Assembly: GCA_013153205.1 (NCBI GenBank)
Contig: JAADEW010000032.1
Span: forward strand, 1 to 5,740
Length of the DNA: 5,740 nucleotides
Direction: 5' to 3'
DNA from: Deferribacteres bacterium
Lineage (GTDB): Bacteria; Thermosulfidibacterota; Thermosulfidibacteria; Thermosulfidibacterales; Thermosulfidibacteraceae
In this document: positions 1 through 5,740 of the stretch, one piece after another
Position numbering within the stretch: position 1 is the first letter of the stretch
How the letters are laid out: each line of letters begins with the position of its first letter
The notes under the pieces: model-generated
The model's database searches: none
Seen by the model: the letters and a program-made list of their open reading frames with translations, nothing else
Told to the model about the DNA's origin: nothing
Made by a program: the position numbers and the translations under genes

Positions 1-1277
1 CCAGACTCCATGCGGACAGCATTGACTTTTCGGAGCTTGAGGTTCAGCACGGGGATGACCCGCCAAAGCCATTCTCTTTCTTCACGGAGAAAATAACCAA
101 CAGGCAGGTTCCCTGCTGGATTACCTACACCAACGAGAGAACGCACGAGGTTATCCTTTCCGGGCTTGACAGGTCTCCGCTTTTTACGGGGGTGATAAGG
201 GGAGTGGGTCCCAGATACTGCCCCTCCATAGAGGATAAGGTTGTGAAGTTCCCTGAGAAAAAGAGGCATCAGGTCTTCCTTGAGCCTGAGGGATACGATA
301 CCAAAGAGATTTACCCCAACGGGCTTCCCACATCCCTTCCCATAGACATTCAGATTAAGTTCTTGAGGACTATTAAGGGACTTGAGAAGGCTGAGATGAT
401 AAGGCCCGGTTATGCCATTGAATACGACTTCGTCTATCCTACACAGCTCAAGCACACCCTTGAGACCAAGGAGATAGAGGGGCTTTACTGTGCGGGGCAG
501 ATAAACGGAACCTCCGGATACGAGGAGGCGGCGGCTCAGGGGCTGGTTGCCGGTATAAACGCCGCTTTGAAGATAATGGGACGGGAGCCTTTCGTTCTCG
601 GCAGGGACGAGGCTTACATAGGGGTGCTCATTGACGATTTGGTTACCAAGGGGACCAGAGAGCCTTACAGGATGTTCACCTCACGGGCGGAATACAGACT
701 GCTTTTGAGGGAGGATAACGCTCCTTTAAGGCTTATGGAAAAGGGTTATGAGCTGGGTCTCATCTCTTCCTCTCAGATAGAGCGCTTGAGAAGAATAAAG
801 GAGATGATAGAGGAGGAGAAACAGAGGCTTAAAAAGGAGAGGATAAGACCTTCCGTTTTTGTGAACAGCTATCTTAGGGAGAAGGGCACCTCTGAAATTG
901 ACGAGCCTGTTCCTCTCGCTCAGCTTCTCAAAAGGCCTGAGATTACATACGAGGACTTGGAGCATCTTGAAGGAAAGGAGAGGGAACTGCCCGATTATGT
1001 TAAGCAGGAAGTGGAGATAGAGGTGAAGTATGAGGGCTACATCAGGCGTCAGCTTGAGCAGGTCAGGAGGTTTAAGAAGCTTGAGGAGAAGGCTATTCCG
1101 GAAGACATAGATTACGACGAGATACCCGGACTTTCCACGGAGGTCAGGCTGAAGCTGAAAGAGGTCAGACCCCGGTCCATCGGTCAGGCGTCCCGTATTC
1201 CCGGGGTGACGCCGGCGGCGGTTTCCGCTATACTGGTTTACCTTGAGACTCAAAGGAAAAGAAAAAGGGCTGGATAG
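1..1277 (+). CDS. mnmG: tRNA uridine-5-carboxymethylaminomethyl(34) synthesis enzyme MnmG (GidA), 5'-truncated by window edge
   Basis: The open frame runs in from the left edge: bases 1-2 end a codon and full codons start at position 3, giving 424 residues to a TAG stop at 1275-1277. MnmG is a cytoplasmic FAD enzyme that works with the GTPase MnmE to install the (carboxymethyl)aminomethyl group on C5 of wobble U34 in certain tRNAs. Both family signatures are present: GVGPRYCPSIEDK at fragment residues 67-79, whose Cys73 aligns with the conserved catalytic-region Cys277 of E. coli, and AGQINGTSGYEEAAAQG from residue 164. TSRAEYRLLLRED follows near 226-238. The helical C-terminal domain that binds MnmE and tRNA ends with the usual GQASRIPGVTPAA motif near 394-406, then a short basic tail. 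By comparison with the roughly 620-630-residue family, about 200 N-terminal residues, including the FAD-binding GxGxxG, lie outside the window. GTG at 192 is an internal Val codon, not a start. No frame damage is visible. Confidence 0.97.
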   Translation, partial: RLHADSIDFSELEVQHGDDPPKPFSFFTEKITNRQVPCWITYTNERTHEVILSGLDRSPLFTGVIRGVGPRYCPSIEDKVVKFPEKKRHQVFLEPEGYDTKEIYPNGLPTSLPIDIQIKFLRTIKGLEKAEMIRPGYAIEYDFVYPTQLKHTLETKEIEGLYCAGQINGTSGYEEAAAQGLVAGINAALKIMGREPFVLGRDEAYIGVLIDDLVTKGTREPYRMFTSRAEYRLLLREDNAPLRLMEKGYELGLISSSQIERLRRIKEMIEEEKQRLKKERIRPSVFVNSYLREKGTSEIDEPVPLAQLLKRPEITYEDLEHLEGKERELPDYVKQEVEIEVKYEGYIRRQLEQVRRFKKLEEKAIPEDIDYDEIPGLSTEVRLKLKEVRPRSIGQASRIPGVTPAAVSAILVYLETQRKRKRAG

Positions 1278-1281
1278 CCTT
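1257..1281 (-). terminator. Weak candidate intrinsic terminator for ade, inside the 3' end of mnmG
   Basis: Read on the minus strand, just after the ade stop, there is a 4-bp GC-rich stem GGCT-ATCC-AGCC (1268-1279). One C follows, then a T-rich run, TTTTT-C-TTTT (1266 down to 1257). This is the order expected for a Rho-independent terminator of ade, but the stem is short and the next pair outward (A1280/C1267) is mismatched. On the plus strand the stem gains a G-U pair, but the following TTAATTT is a poor U-tract, so support for a mnmG terminator is weaker. The element overlaps the last mnmG codons (KRKRAG). Confidence 0.4.
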
Positions 1282-1285
1282 AATT

Positions 1286-3013
1286 TCAGTCTGCGAAAAG
1301 GTCAACGAACTCAAACCTCTCCACATCCACGAGCCCCATGTCGGTTATCTTCAGCTTGGGTATTACGGGAAGCGCGAGGAATGAGAGGCTCATAAAGGGG
1401 TTTTCCGTTCTTGAGCCCATGGCTTTCGTTATGGACTTGAGCTCCTTCAGTGCGCTTACCACTTCAAAGTAGCTCTTTTCCGACATAAGCCCACCTATGG
1501 CGAGGGGAAGCTCTTTTACCACCTTTCCGCCCTTTGCCACGGCGAATCCGCCCTTCATCTTGATGATGTGATGAAGCACCGCCTCCATATCTTCGTCGTT
1601 GCTTCCCGCTATTATGATGTTGTGGGAGTCGTGGGCTACCGACGAGCCTATGGCTCCCTCCTTGATGCCGAGGCCGCTGACGAAGCCCACGGATATGTTT
1701 CCCGTGCCTTTATGCCTTTCAACCACCGCTATCTTGAGAATGTCCCTTTCCGGGTCTGCCACAGCCTCGCCGTCTATGATTCTGGCTTCTGTGATAATGT
1801 GTTCTGTTATTATCTGGTTTTCTATGACGCCGATTACCCTTATCTTTCTGCCTTTCGCCTCAACCCTGAAGGGCTTTTCCTTTAGCTTCACATTCATGGA
1901 GGGGAGGGGGGTGGGCTTGTGTTCCTTGAAGTCTATCAGAAGCTTCAGCCTTTCAGCCACTATTTTCCCGTTTTTTATGACGTATAAGGGGAAGAACTCC
2001 CTTAGGTTGTTCACGATAACGATGTCCGCAAGGTATCCGGGAGCCACCGCTCCTCTTCTTCTTATGTTGAAGTAGAAGGCAGGGTTGAAGGTGACCATTC
2101 TCACCGCTATGTTGGGAGGAAGTCCCATATATACCGCCTTTTTGAGGAGGAGGTCCATGTGCCCTTCCTCACACAGCTCGTCAGGGTGGCGGTCGTCGCT
2201 TACTATCATGAACCTTGAGACGCCGTAAGCCCTCACCAGGGGTATGAGCGCCGCCATGTTTTTGGCGGTGGAGCCTTCCCTTATCATTATATACATGCCG
2301 CGCTTGAGCTTGTCTTCCGCTTCCTGAAGGTGGGTGCACTCGTGGTCTGAGGCAATGCCGGTTGAGCAGTAGGCACACAGGTCGTCTCCCATCAATCCGG
2401 GGGCATGGCCGTCAATCCTTTTACCTACGGAATGGGCTATGTATATCTTGCGGAGTATCTCCTCGTCTCCCGCGATAACGGCGGGGAAGTTCATAACCTC
2501 TCCCAGCCCCACCATCCTCGGATGGGTGAGCCAGTCGGCTATGTCTTCCGTGTTGAGCACGGCTCCGGATGTTTCAAAGCCCTGAGCCGCCGGCACGCAC
2601 GAGGGCACCGTGAAGAAGAAGTCAACCGGCAGGTTTTCGCTCTCTTCTATCATGTATTCTATTCCCCGGTTTCCCAGAACATTCGCTATCTCGTGGGGGT
2701 CGGAAATTACTGCTGTGGTTCCTCTGGGTAAAACGGCTCTGGCAAACTCAATGGGGTGCAGGAGACTGCTTTCGATGTGGATGTGGGCGTCTATAAAGCC
2801 GGGAAGAACATAGGCTCCGGTGAGCTCAATGGTCTCCTTTCCTTCGTATCCGAAGCCTATTCCCGCAACATATTCCCCTTTTATAGCCACGTCCTTCCTC
2901 TCAAGCTTGCCGCAGAAGACATCAAGGACCATGCACCCTTTGATTACGAGGTCTGCCTTCTCTCTCTTCTTTGCTACATTTATAAGGGACTGCAATGTGT
3001 GTATGTCCAGCAT
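1286..3013 (-). CDS. ade: Adenine deaminase (amidohydrolase superfamily)
   Basis: This complete gene encodes 575 residues, the usual length for the family, and ends in TGA. The enzyme hydrolyses adenine to hypoxanthine and ammonia in cytoplasmic purine salvage. The amidohydrolase barrel shows the metal motif PGFIDAHIHIESS (His77, His79), PHEIANVLG (His107), GLGEVMN (Glu172), GHAPG (His203), SDHE (His224) and SDDRHPDEL (Asp273, Asp274, His276), all typical of Ade rather than of dihydroorotase or cytosine deaminase. The C-terminal Ade domain has AHDSHN (461-466) and IGGLMS (506-511), and ends with the conserved stretch containing LSFLALPVIP. The open frame extends 35 codons further upstream, but the ATG at 3013 is chosen because AAGAGGTGG sits 4 nt before it and homology-like sequence begins there. 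The gene is divergent from the signalling operon and convergent with mnmG, so it is probably a single-gene unit. No purine-type riboswitch is visible in its short leader. Confidence 0.96.
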   Translation of the reverse strand: MLDIHTLQSLINVAKKREKADLVIKGCMVLDVFCGKLERKDVAIKGEYVAGIGFGYEGKETIELTGAYVLPGFIDAHIHIESSLLHPIEFARAVLPRGTTAVISDPHEIANVLGNRGIEYMIEESENLPVDFFFTVPSCVPAAQGFETSGAVLNTEDIADWLTHPRMVGLGEVMNFPAVIAGDEEILRKIYIAHSVGKRIDGHAPGLMGDDLCAYCSTGIASDHECTHLQEAEDKLKRGMYIMIREGSTAKNMAALIPLVRAYGVSRFMIVSDDRHPDELCEEGHMDLLLKKAVYMGLPPNIAVRMVTFNPAFYFNIRRRGAVAPGYLADIVIVNNLREFFPLYVIKNGKIVAERLKLLIDFKEHKPTPLPSMNVKLKEKPFRVEAKGRKIRVIGVIENQIITEHIITEARIIDGEAVADPERDILKIAVVERHKGTGNISVGFVSGLGIKEGAIGSSVAHDSHNIIIAGSNDEDMEAVLHHIIKMKGGFAVAKGGKVVKELPLAIGGLMSEKSYFEVVSALKELKSITKAMGSRTENPFMSLSFLALPVIPKLKITDMGLVDVERFEFVDLFAD

Positions 3014-3017
3014 TTTT

Positions 3018-3026
3018 CCACCTCTT
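3018..3026 (-). promoter_or_regulatory. Ribosome binding site that fixes the ade start
   Basis: On the minus strand AAGAGGTGG lies 4 nt upstream of the ATG at 3013 and contains GAGGTG, a close match to the anti-Shine-Dalgarno complement. This argues against the longer open frame that begins at 3118. That extension would cross the divergent promoter region and overlap the neighbouring gene's start by 22 nt. Confidence 0.75.
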
Positions 3027-3033
3027 TTGAGAT

Positions 3034-3069
3034 GATATACACATAATTTAAGGAGGGACTTTAAGTCAA
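3034..3069 (-). promoter_or_regulatory. Candidate sigma-70-type promoter for ade
   Basis: On the minus strand a good -35 box, TTGACT (3069 to 3064), is followed 18 nt later by TATGTG (3045 to 3040). The better -10-like sequence is TATATC (3039 to 3034), preceded by TGTG, but it is 24 nt from that -35 and would need an upstream TGTG to compensate. Either choice puts the transcript start about 13-20 nt before the ade ATG, leaving a leader with little more than the ribosome binding site. This is pattern matching only. Confidence 0.35.
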
Positions 3070-3086
3070 GAAAACCTTTGTGTATA
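3036..3086. repeat. 8-bp inverted repeat spanning the divergent promoter region
   Basis: TATACACA (3036-3043) and TGTGTATA (3079-3086) are exact reverse complements whose centres lie 43 bp apart, about four helical turns. The midpoint (3061) falls on the near-palindrome ACTTTAAGT (3058-3066). Each arm overlaps the candidate -10 box of one of the two divergent genes. It may be a pair of operator half-sites, or simply two similar extended -10 elements facing opposite ways. Confidence 0.5.
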
Positions 3087-3088
3087 AG
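3060..3088 (+). promoter_or_regulatory. Candidate promoter of the DUF4390-kinase-regulator operon
   Basis: TATAAG (3083-3088) is a good -10 box preceded by TGTG. A weak -35, TTTAAG (3060-3065), lies exactly 17 nt upstream. The predicted start of transcription would be near 3095, only 1-3 nt before the ATG at 3097, so the message could be nearly leaderless. A -24/-12 sigma-54 promoter was looked for here and not seen. Confidence 0.35.
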
Positions 3089-3096
3089 TTGATAAA

Positions 3097-3585
3097 ATGA
3101 GAGGATTGTTTGCCGCATTTGTATGGTTTTTTATATTTGCTTCCGTTTCTCATGCGGATTTTAAGGTCTTGCTGTGTGAAGCATCCTGTGGAAATGAGGG
3201 CTGTAAGGTCCATGTGGTTCTTGATTCCCAGTTTATTGGGGAGCTCAAATCGGTCCTTTCGGAGGGGGCTGATTATGTGCTTGAGCTTCAGTTTAAGGGG
3301 CTTGACGGCCGGTTCTCATTTAAACGCGTTTATTCTTACGATGTCATTGACAGGCTTTATATTTTGAAAGACAGCGTGGAAGAGGAAAAGATTGCCGACC
3401 CGTTTTGGTTTTACTACAAAGCACGGGTGTTTGACTTTTCCATTCCCCTGCCTTTGAAAAAGGGTAAAAGGCTTTATGTGAGGGCTGTTAAAAGAAATCC
3501 GGATTTGCCGTTTCCGTTTAATCTTCTGCCTATAGGTGTTTTTAAAACCTCCTGGTGTGTTTGCAGGGTAAACGGTGGAGAGTAA
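3097..3585 (+). CDS. Small exported protein, DUF4390-like, upstream of NtrY-type kinase
   Basis: This gene encodes 162 residues of unknown function. The N-terminus is a clear Sec signal peptide: MRG, a hydrophobic core at residues 4-16, then SHA with likely cleavage after Ala20, so the mature protein should be periplasmic. There is no lipobox and no second membrane segment. The mature part looks like an all-beta domain, and its pattern (alternating strands, an aromatic-rich centre DPFWFYYKARVFDF at 101-114, then LPFPFNLLP and a late SW near 152-153) resembles DUF4390, a family I recall next to NtrY-like kinases in proteobacteria; this is from memory. Unusually it has five cysteines: Cys27, Cys31, Cys36 and Cys154, Cys156. 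ATG 3097 is the first possible start after an in-frame TAA at 3085-3087. It has only a poor Shine-Dalgarno (AGTTGAT). Its 3' end overlaps the kinase gene by 11 nt, so the two are probably co-transcribed and functionally linked. The gene call is firm; the family assignment is moderate. Confidence 0.85.
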   Translation: MRGLFAAFVWFFIFASVSHADFKVLLCEASCGNEGCKVHVVLDSQFIGELKSVLSEGADYVLELQFKGLDGRFSFKRVYSYDVIDRLYILKDSVEEEKIADPFWFYYKARVFDFSIPLPLKKGKRLYVRAVKRNPDLPFPFNLLPIGVFKTSWCVCRVNGGE

Positions 3586-5710
3586 AAGAAAAAAGAACAT
3601 ACTTATTGTCCTTGCACTGGTCTTTCTTTTCGTTGTTTTTACAGCACTTCAGATTTATCTTGAGTCCAAAAGGGGGATTCCCCTTTTTCCGGGAAATATC
3701 CTTATCTTCTTCATAATAAACCTTAACATCATACTTATTCTGGTCTTTCTGTTTCTCATAGGGAGGACCGTAGTCAAGCTTTACGTAGCCAAAAGAAGGG
3801 GTATAGTAGGGGCGAAGTTCAGGACCAAGCTGGTTTTGTCCTTTATGTTTCTCACGGTTATTCCTGCACTTTTGCTCTTTTTCGTTGCCGTTGGCTTCAT
3901 TACGAGGTCAGTGGAGTCGTGGTTTAGTGAAAGGAGAGAAGCCGCTTTGAGGGGGGCGGTGGCTATAGCCCAGGATTATACCAGAGAACTTATGGAGAGG
4001 GGGAAAAAGCTGGTTGAGCTCGTGGTAAGCGAGATGGATAAGGAGAGAATCACCCTTCCCGTGAATAGAAAAGAATACTGGAAGCTCTACTGGATTTTGA
4101 ACAAATACAAGAGCGAGTTTTCAGCCAAATTTATAGAGATTTACGATGTTAACGGGAACAGGATAGTTTCCACCTCAAAGAAAAGGAGGTCAATTCACGA
4201 TAAGCTCAATGTGGAAAAGAAGGTGAAAGATGTCTGGAACAGCGGCGTTCCTCAGGGATTTAAGGTTGGTAGATACTACTGCATCTTTTATCCGGTAAAA
4301 GACAAAAAAGTGATTTTTTTCCTCGCTTTTAAACTGCATAAAAGCATTGCATCGGCTATTGATGTTATTGGTGCAAGTTATAAAGAGTATTCCAAACTCA
4401 AGCTTTTAAAGGAGCCTATAAAGAGGGGTTATGTCCTCACTTTTCTCATGATAAGTGCTCTTATTCTTTTTGCTTCCGTCTGGTTTGGCTTACAGATAGC
4501 CAAGGGTATAACCGAACCCATAGAGGCTTTGGCTCAGGCGACGGAAAAGGTGGCTTCCGGTGACCTTAATGTGAGGGTTGAGACCAGGGCGGAGGACGAG
4601 CTTGCCCTTCTCGTCAGGTCTTTCAACCAGATGACGAGGGAGATAGCCAGAAACAGGGAGGAGCTGGAGAACAGAAGGCGGTTTATGGAAGCCGTTCTGG
4701 AGAATGTTGCCACGGGCGTTATCTCCATAGACAGAGACGGAGTTATAACGAGCGTTAACACTTCTGCTAAAAAGATTTTGGGCGTGAAAGACGATGTGAT
4801 AGGCAAGAGATACTGGGAGGTGTTTCCAAAGACGGAGTATGCTCCCTTTTACAATCTTATACGGGAAATGATAAGGCATGCCAGAAAGGAGGAAAAGAGG
4901 GAGCTTGCCGTTAACATAGACGGTGAGATGAAGCACCTTCTGGTGGGAGTGTCAACTATCTTCAAGGAAGAGGGAGGATTTGACGGGCTGGTTGTGGTTT
5001 TTGAGGACATCACCGAGCTTATAAAGGCTCAGAGGGCGGAGGCTTGGGAAGAGGTGGCGAGGCGAATGGCTCACGAGATAAAAAATCCCCTTACGCCTAT
5101 CAAGCTTTCTGCCCAGAGATTGAAGAGAAAGTTTTCCGGTGAAGTTAAGGACACAGATTCTTTCCACAGGGCTACCGATACCATTATCCGTTCCGTTGAC
5201 GAGATGAAGAAGATGGTGGATGAGTTTTACAGGTTTGCCAAACTGCCGGAGACGGTGCCAGTTCCCGATGACATAAGAGAGGTTATAAAAGAGGTGGTTG
5301 ACCTGTATAGGGCTTCTTACAAAGGCGTGGAATTTGAAGTGGAGTTTTCGGACGATTTTCCTGAAAAGATATACATTGACAGAGAGCAGATGAAGAGGGT
5401 TTTCATAAATCTTATAGACAATGCCGTTGAAGCTATGGAGGGAAAGGGTAAGGTTTTGATACGGGGATATCTGGTGAAAGATGAGAAAAAGGTGGTTATA
5501 GAGGTGGCTGATACCGGAAAAGGGATAAGCCCGGAGGACAGGGAAAAGGTGTTTGTTCCGTATTTTTCCAGAAAGAAGGGGGGAACCGGTCTGGGGCTTG
5601 CCATTGTTGACAGAATTATTGCAGACCACGGTGGATATGTTAAGGTAAAGGACAACAAACCGAGGGGAGCGGTGTTTGTTATAGAGCTTCCCGTGAGGAA
5701 AGAAGCATGA
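3575..5710 (+). CDS. ntrY: NtrY-like membrane sensor histidine kinase (HAMP-PAS-HisKA-HATPase_c)
   Basis: This complete gene encodes 711 residues. After a basic start (KRKK) come TM1 (about 8-28), TM2 (42-66), a basic cytoplasmic loop, TM3 (85-110), a periplasmic sensor (about 112-284, with the Cache-like piece EIYDVNGNRIVST at 188-200) and TM4 (287-307). HAMP follows (308-360), then PAS (about 366-480). The HisKA segment AEAWEEVARRMAHEIKNP carries the phospho-accepting His500, and this H-box with LTPIKLSAQRLKRK is the hallmark of NtrY. The ATPase has the N-box NLIDNAVEA (612-620), G1 DTGKG (646-650), F-box FVPYF (660-664) and G2 GTGLGL (670-675), so it should be active. The start is GTG at 3575: an in-frame TAA at 3569-3571 blocks anything earlier, and AGGG (3565-3568) lies 6 nt before it. 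It overlaps the upstream gene by 11 nt and the downstream regulator by 4 nt. The family senses envelope, nitrogen or redox conditions in different bacteria; the signal here is unknown. Confidence 0.95.
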   Translation: MESKRKKNILIVLALVFLFVVFTALQIYLESKRGIPLFPGNILIFFIINLNIILILVFLFLIGRTVVKLYVAKRRGIVGAKFRTKLVLSFMFLTVIPALLLFFVAVGFITRSVESWFSERREAALRGAVAIAQDYTRELMERGKKLVELVVSEMDKERITLPVNRKEYWKLYWILNKYKSEFSAKFIEIYDVNGNRIVSTSKKRRSIHDKLNVEKKVKDVWNSGVPQGFKVGRYYCIFYPVKDKKVIFFLAFKLHKSIASAIDVIGASYKEYSKLKLLKEPIKRGYVLTFLMISALILFASVWFGLQIAKGITEPIEALAQATEKVASGDLNVRVETRAEDELALLVRSFNQMTREIARNREELENRRRFMEAVLENVATGVISIDRDGVITSVNTSAKKILGVKDDVIGKRYWEVFPKTEYAPFYNLIREMIRHARKEEKRELAVNIDGEMKHLLVGVSTIFKEEGGFDGLVVVFEDITELIKAQRAEAWEEVARRMAHEIKNPLTPIKLSAQRLKRKFSGEVKDTDSFHRATDTIIRSVDEMKKMVDEFYRFAKLPETVPVPDDIREVIKEVVDLYRASYKGVEFEVEFSDDFPEKIYIDREQMKRVFINLIDNAVEAMEGKGKVLIRGYLVKDEKKVVIEVADTGKGISPEDREKVFVPYFSRKKGGTGLGLAIVDRIIADHGGYVKVKDNKPRGAVFVIELPVRKEA

Positions 5711-5740
5711 GCAAACTTGTTCTCGTAGTGGACGATGAGC
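5707..5740 (+). CDS. Response regulator, N-terminal fragment (probable NtrX/NtrC-type partner of the kinase)
   Basis: ATG at 5707 overlaps the kinase stop as ATGA, and GAGG (5695-5698) sits 8 nt upstream. The 11 visible codons read MSKLVLVVDDE before the right edge. A short beta strand ending in VVDDE is the standard start of a receiver domain, where the acidic pair helps bind Mg2+ beside the phosphorylated Asp. Partners of NtrY kinases are normally NtrX, an NtrC-family regulator with receiver, sigma-54-interacting AAA+ and Fis-type DNA-binding domains. That full architecture is inferred from the neighbour, since only the first strand is in the window. Confidence 0.85.
   Translation, partial: MSKLVLVVDDE

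Noticed and set aside
726..1253. 175-residue open frame on the minus strand
   Set aside because: It lies wholly antisense to conserved mnmG coding sequence and its translation has no recognisable domain.
1599..2075. 158-residue plus-strand open frame inside ade
   Set aside because: It is antisense to the adenine deaminase C-terminal half, whose motifs are intact. It has no domain and no convincing ribosome binding site was seen.
3014..3035. Possible purine riboswitch ahead of ade
   Set aside because: The space between the candidate promoter and the start codon is far too short to hold an aptamer, and no such fold is apparent.
3050..3056. Perfect Shine-Dalgarno-like AAGGAGG on the plus strand in the intergenic region
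   Set aside because: No ATG, GTG or TTG lies within the usual distance. The first candidates, TTG at 3078 and GTG at 3080, are more than 20 nt away and meet stops after 4 and 6 codons. It is probably chance, or part of the promoter spacer.
3014..3118. 35-residue N-terminal extension of adenine deaminase from an ATG at 3118
   Set aside because: A strong ribosome binding site sits directly before the ATG at 3013, the extension crosses the candidate divergent promoters and the neighbour's start codon, and the shorter form already has the usual family length.
4304..4320. A6 and T7 runs in the kinase gene as possible slippage or frameshift sites
   Set aside because: The frame stays open across both runs (KDKKVIFFLAF), and nothing downstream suggests a programmed alternative product.
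4952..5629. 225-residue open frame on the minus strand
   Set aside because: It is antisense to the conserved HisKA and ATPase region of the kinase. It looks like a shadow of the codon bias and has no family features.

Overview
The window holds two unrelated housekeeping or metabolic genes followed by the start of a signalling operon. The DNA has moderate GC. Arg is mostly AGG/AGA, Ile is often ATA, and the proteins are rich in Lys, Glu and Arg. Together with an NtrY-type kinase linked to a DUF4390-like gene, this suggests a thermophilic Gram-negative bacterium, possibly of the Aquificota (Desulfurobacterium/Thermovibrio-like). That placement is inferred from composition and gene style only.

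Layout: (1) 1-1277, + strand: the C-terminal two thirds of mnmG, the FAD-dependent tRNA wobble-uridine modification enzyme, cut by the left edge. (2) 1286-3013, - strand: a complete adenine deaminase gene (ade), tail to tail with mnmG across an 8-bp gap. A weak intrinsic terminator for ade lies inside the last codons of mnmG. (3) 3014-3096: an 83-bp divergent promoter region, the longest non-coding stretch here. It contains an 8-bp inverted repeat (TATACACA / TGTGTATA) placed symmetrically over both candidate -10 boxes. (4) 3097-3585, + strand: a small exported protein resembling DUF4390, with an unusual set of five cysteines. (5) 3575-5710, + strand: a full-length NtrY-like membrane histidine kinase with four TM segments, a periplasmic sensor, HAMP, PAS, HisKA and HATPase_c. 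(6) 5707-5740, + strand: the first 11 codons of a response regulator, cut by the right edge.

Genes 4 to 6 overlap by 11 and 4 nt and almost certainly form one translationally coupled operon: an exported accessory protein, a sensor kinase and its partner regulator, which in this family is usually an NtrC-type sigma-54 activator. No mobile element, CRISPR array, tRNA or rRNA was seen. The part least explained by known families is the Cys-bearing exported protein and its likely tie to the kinase's periplasmic sensor.
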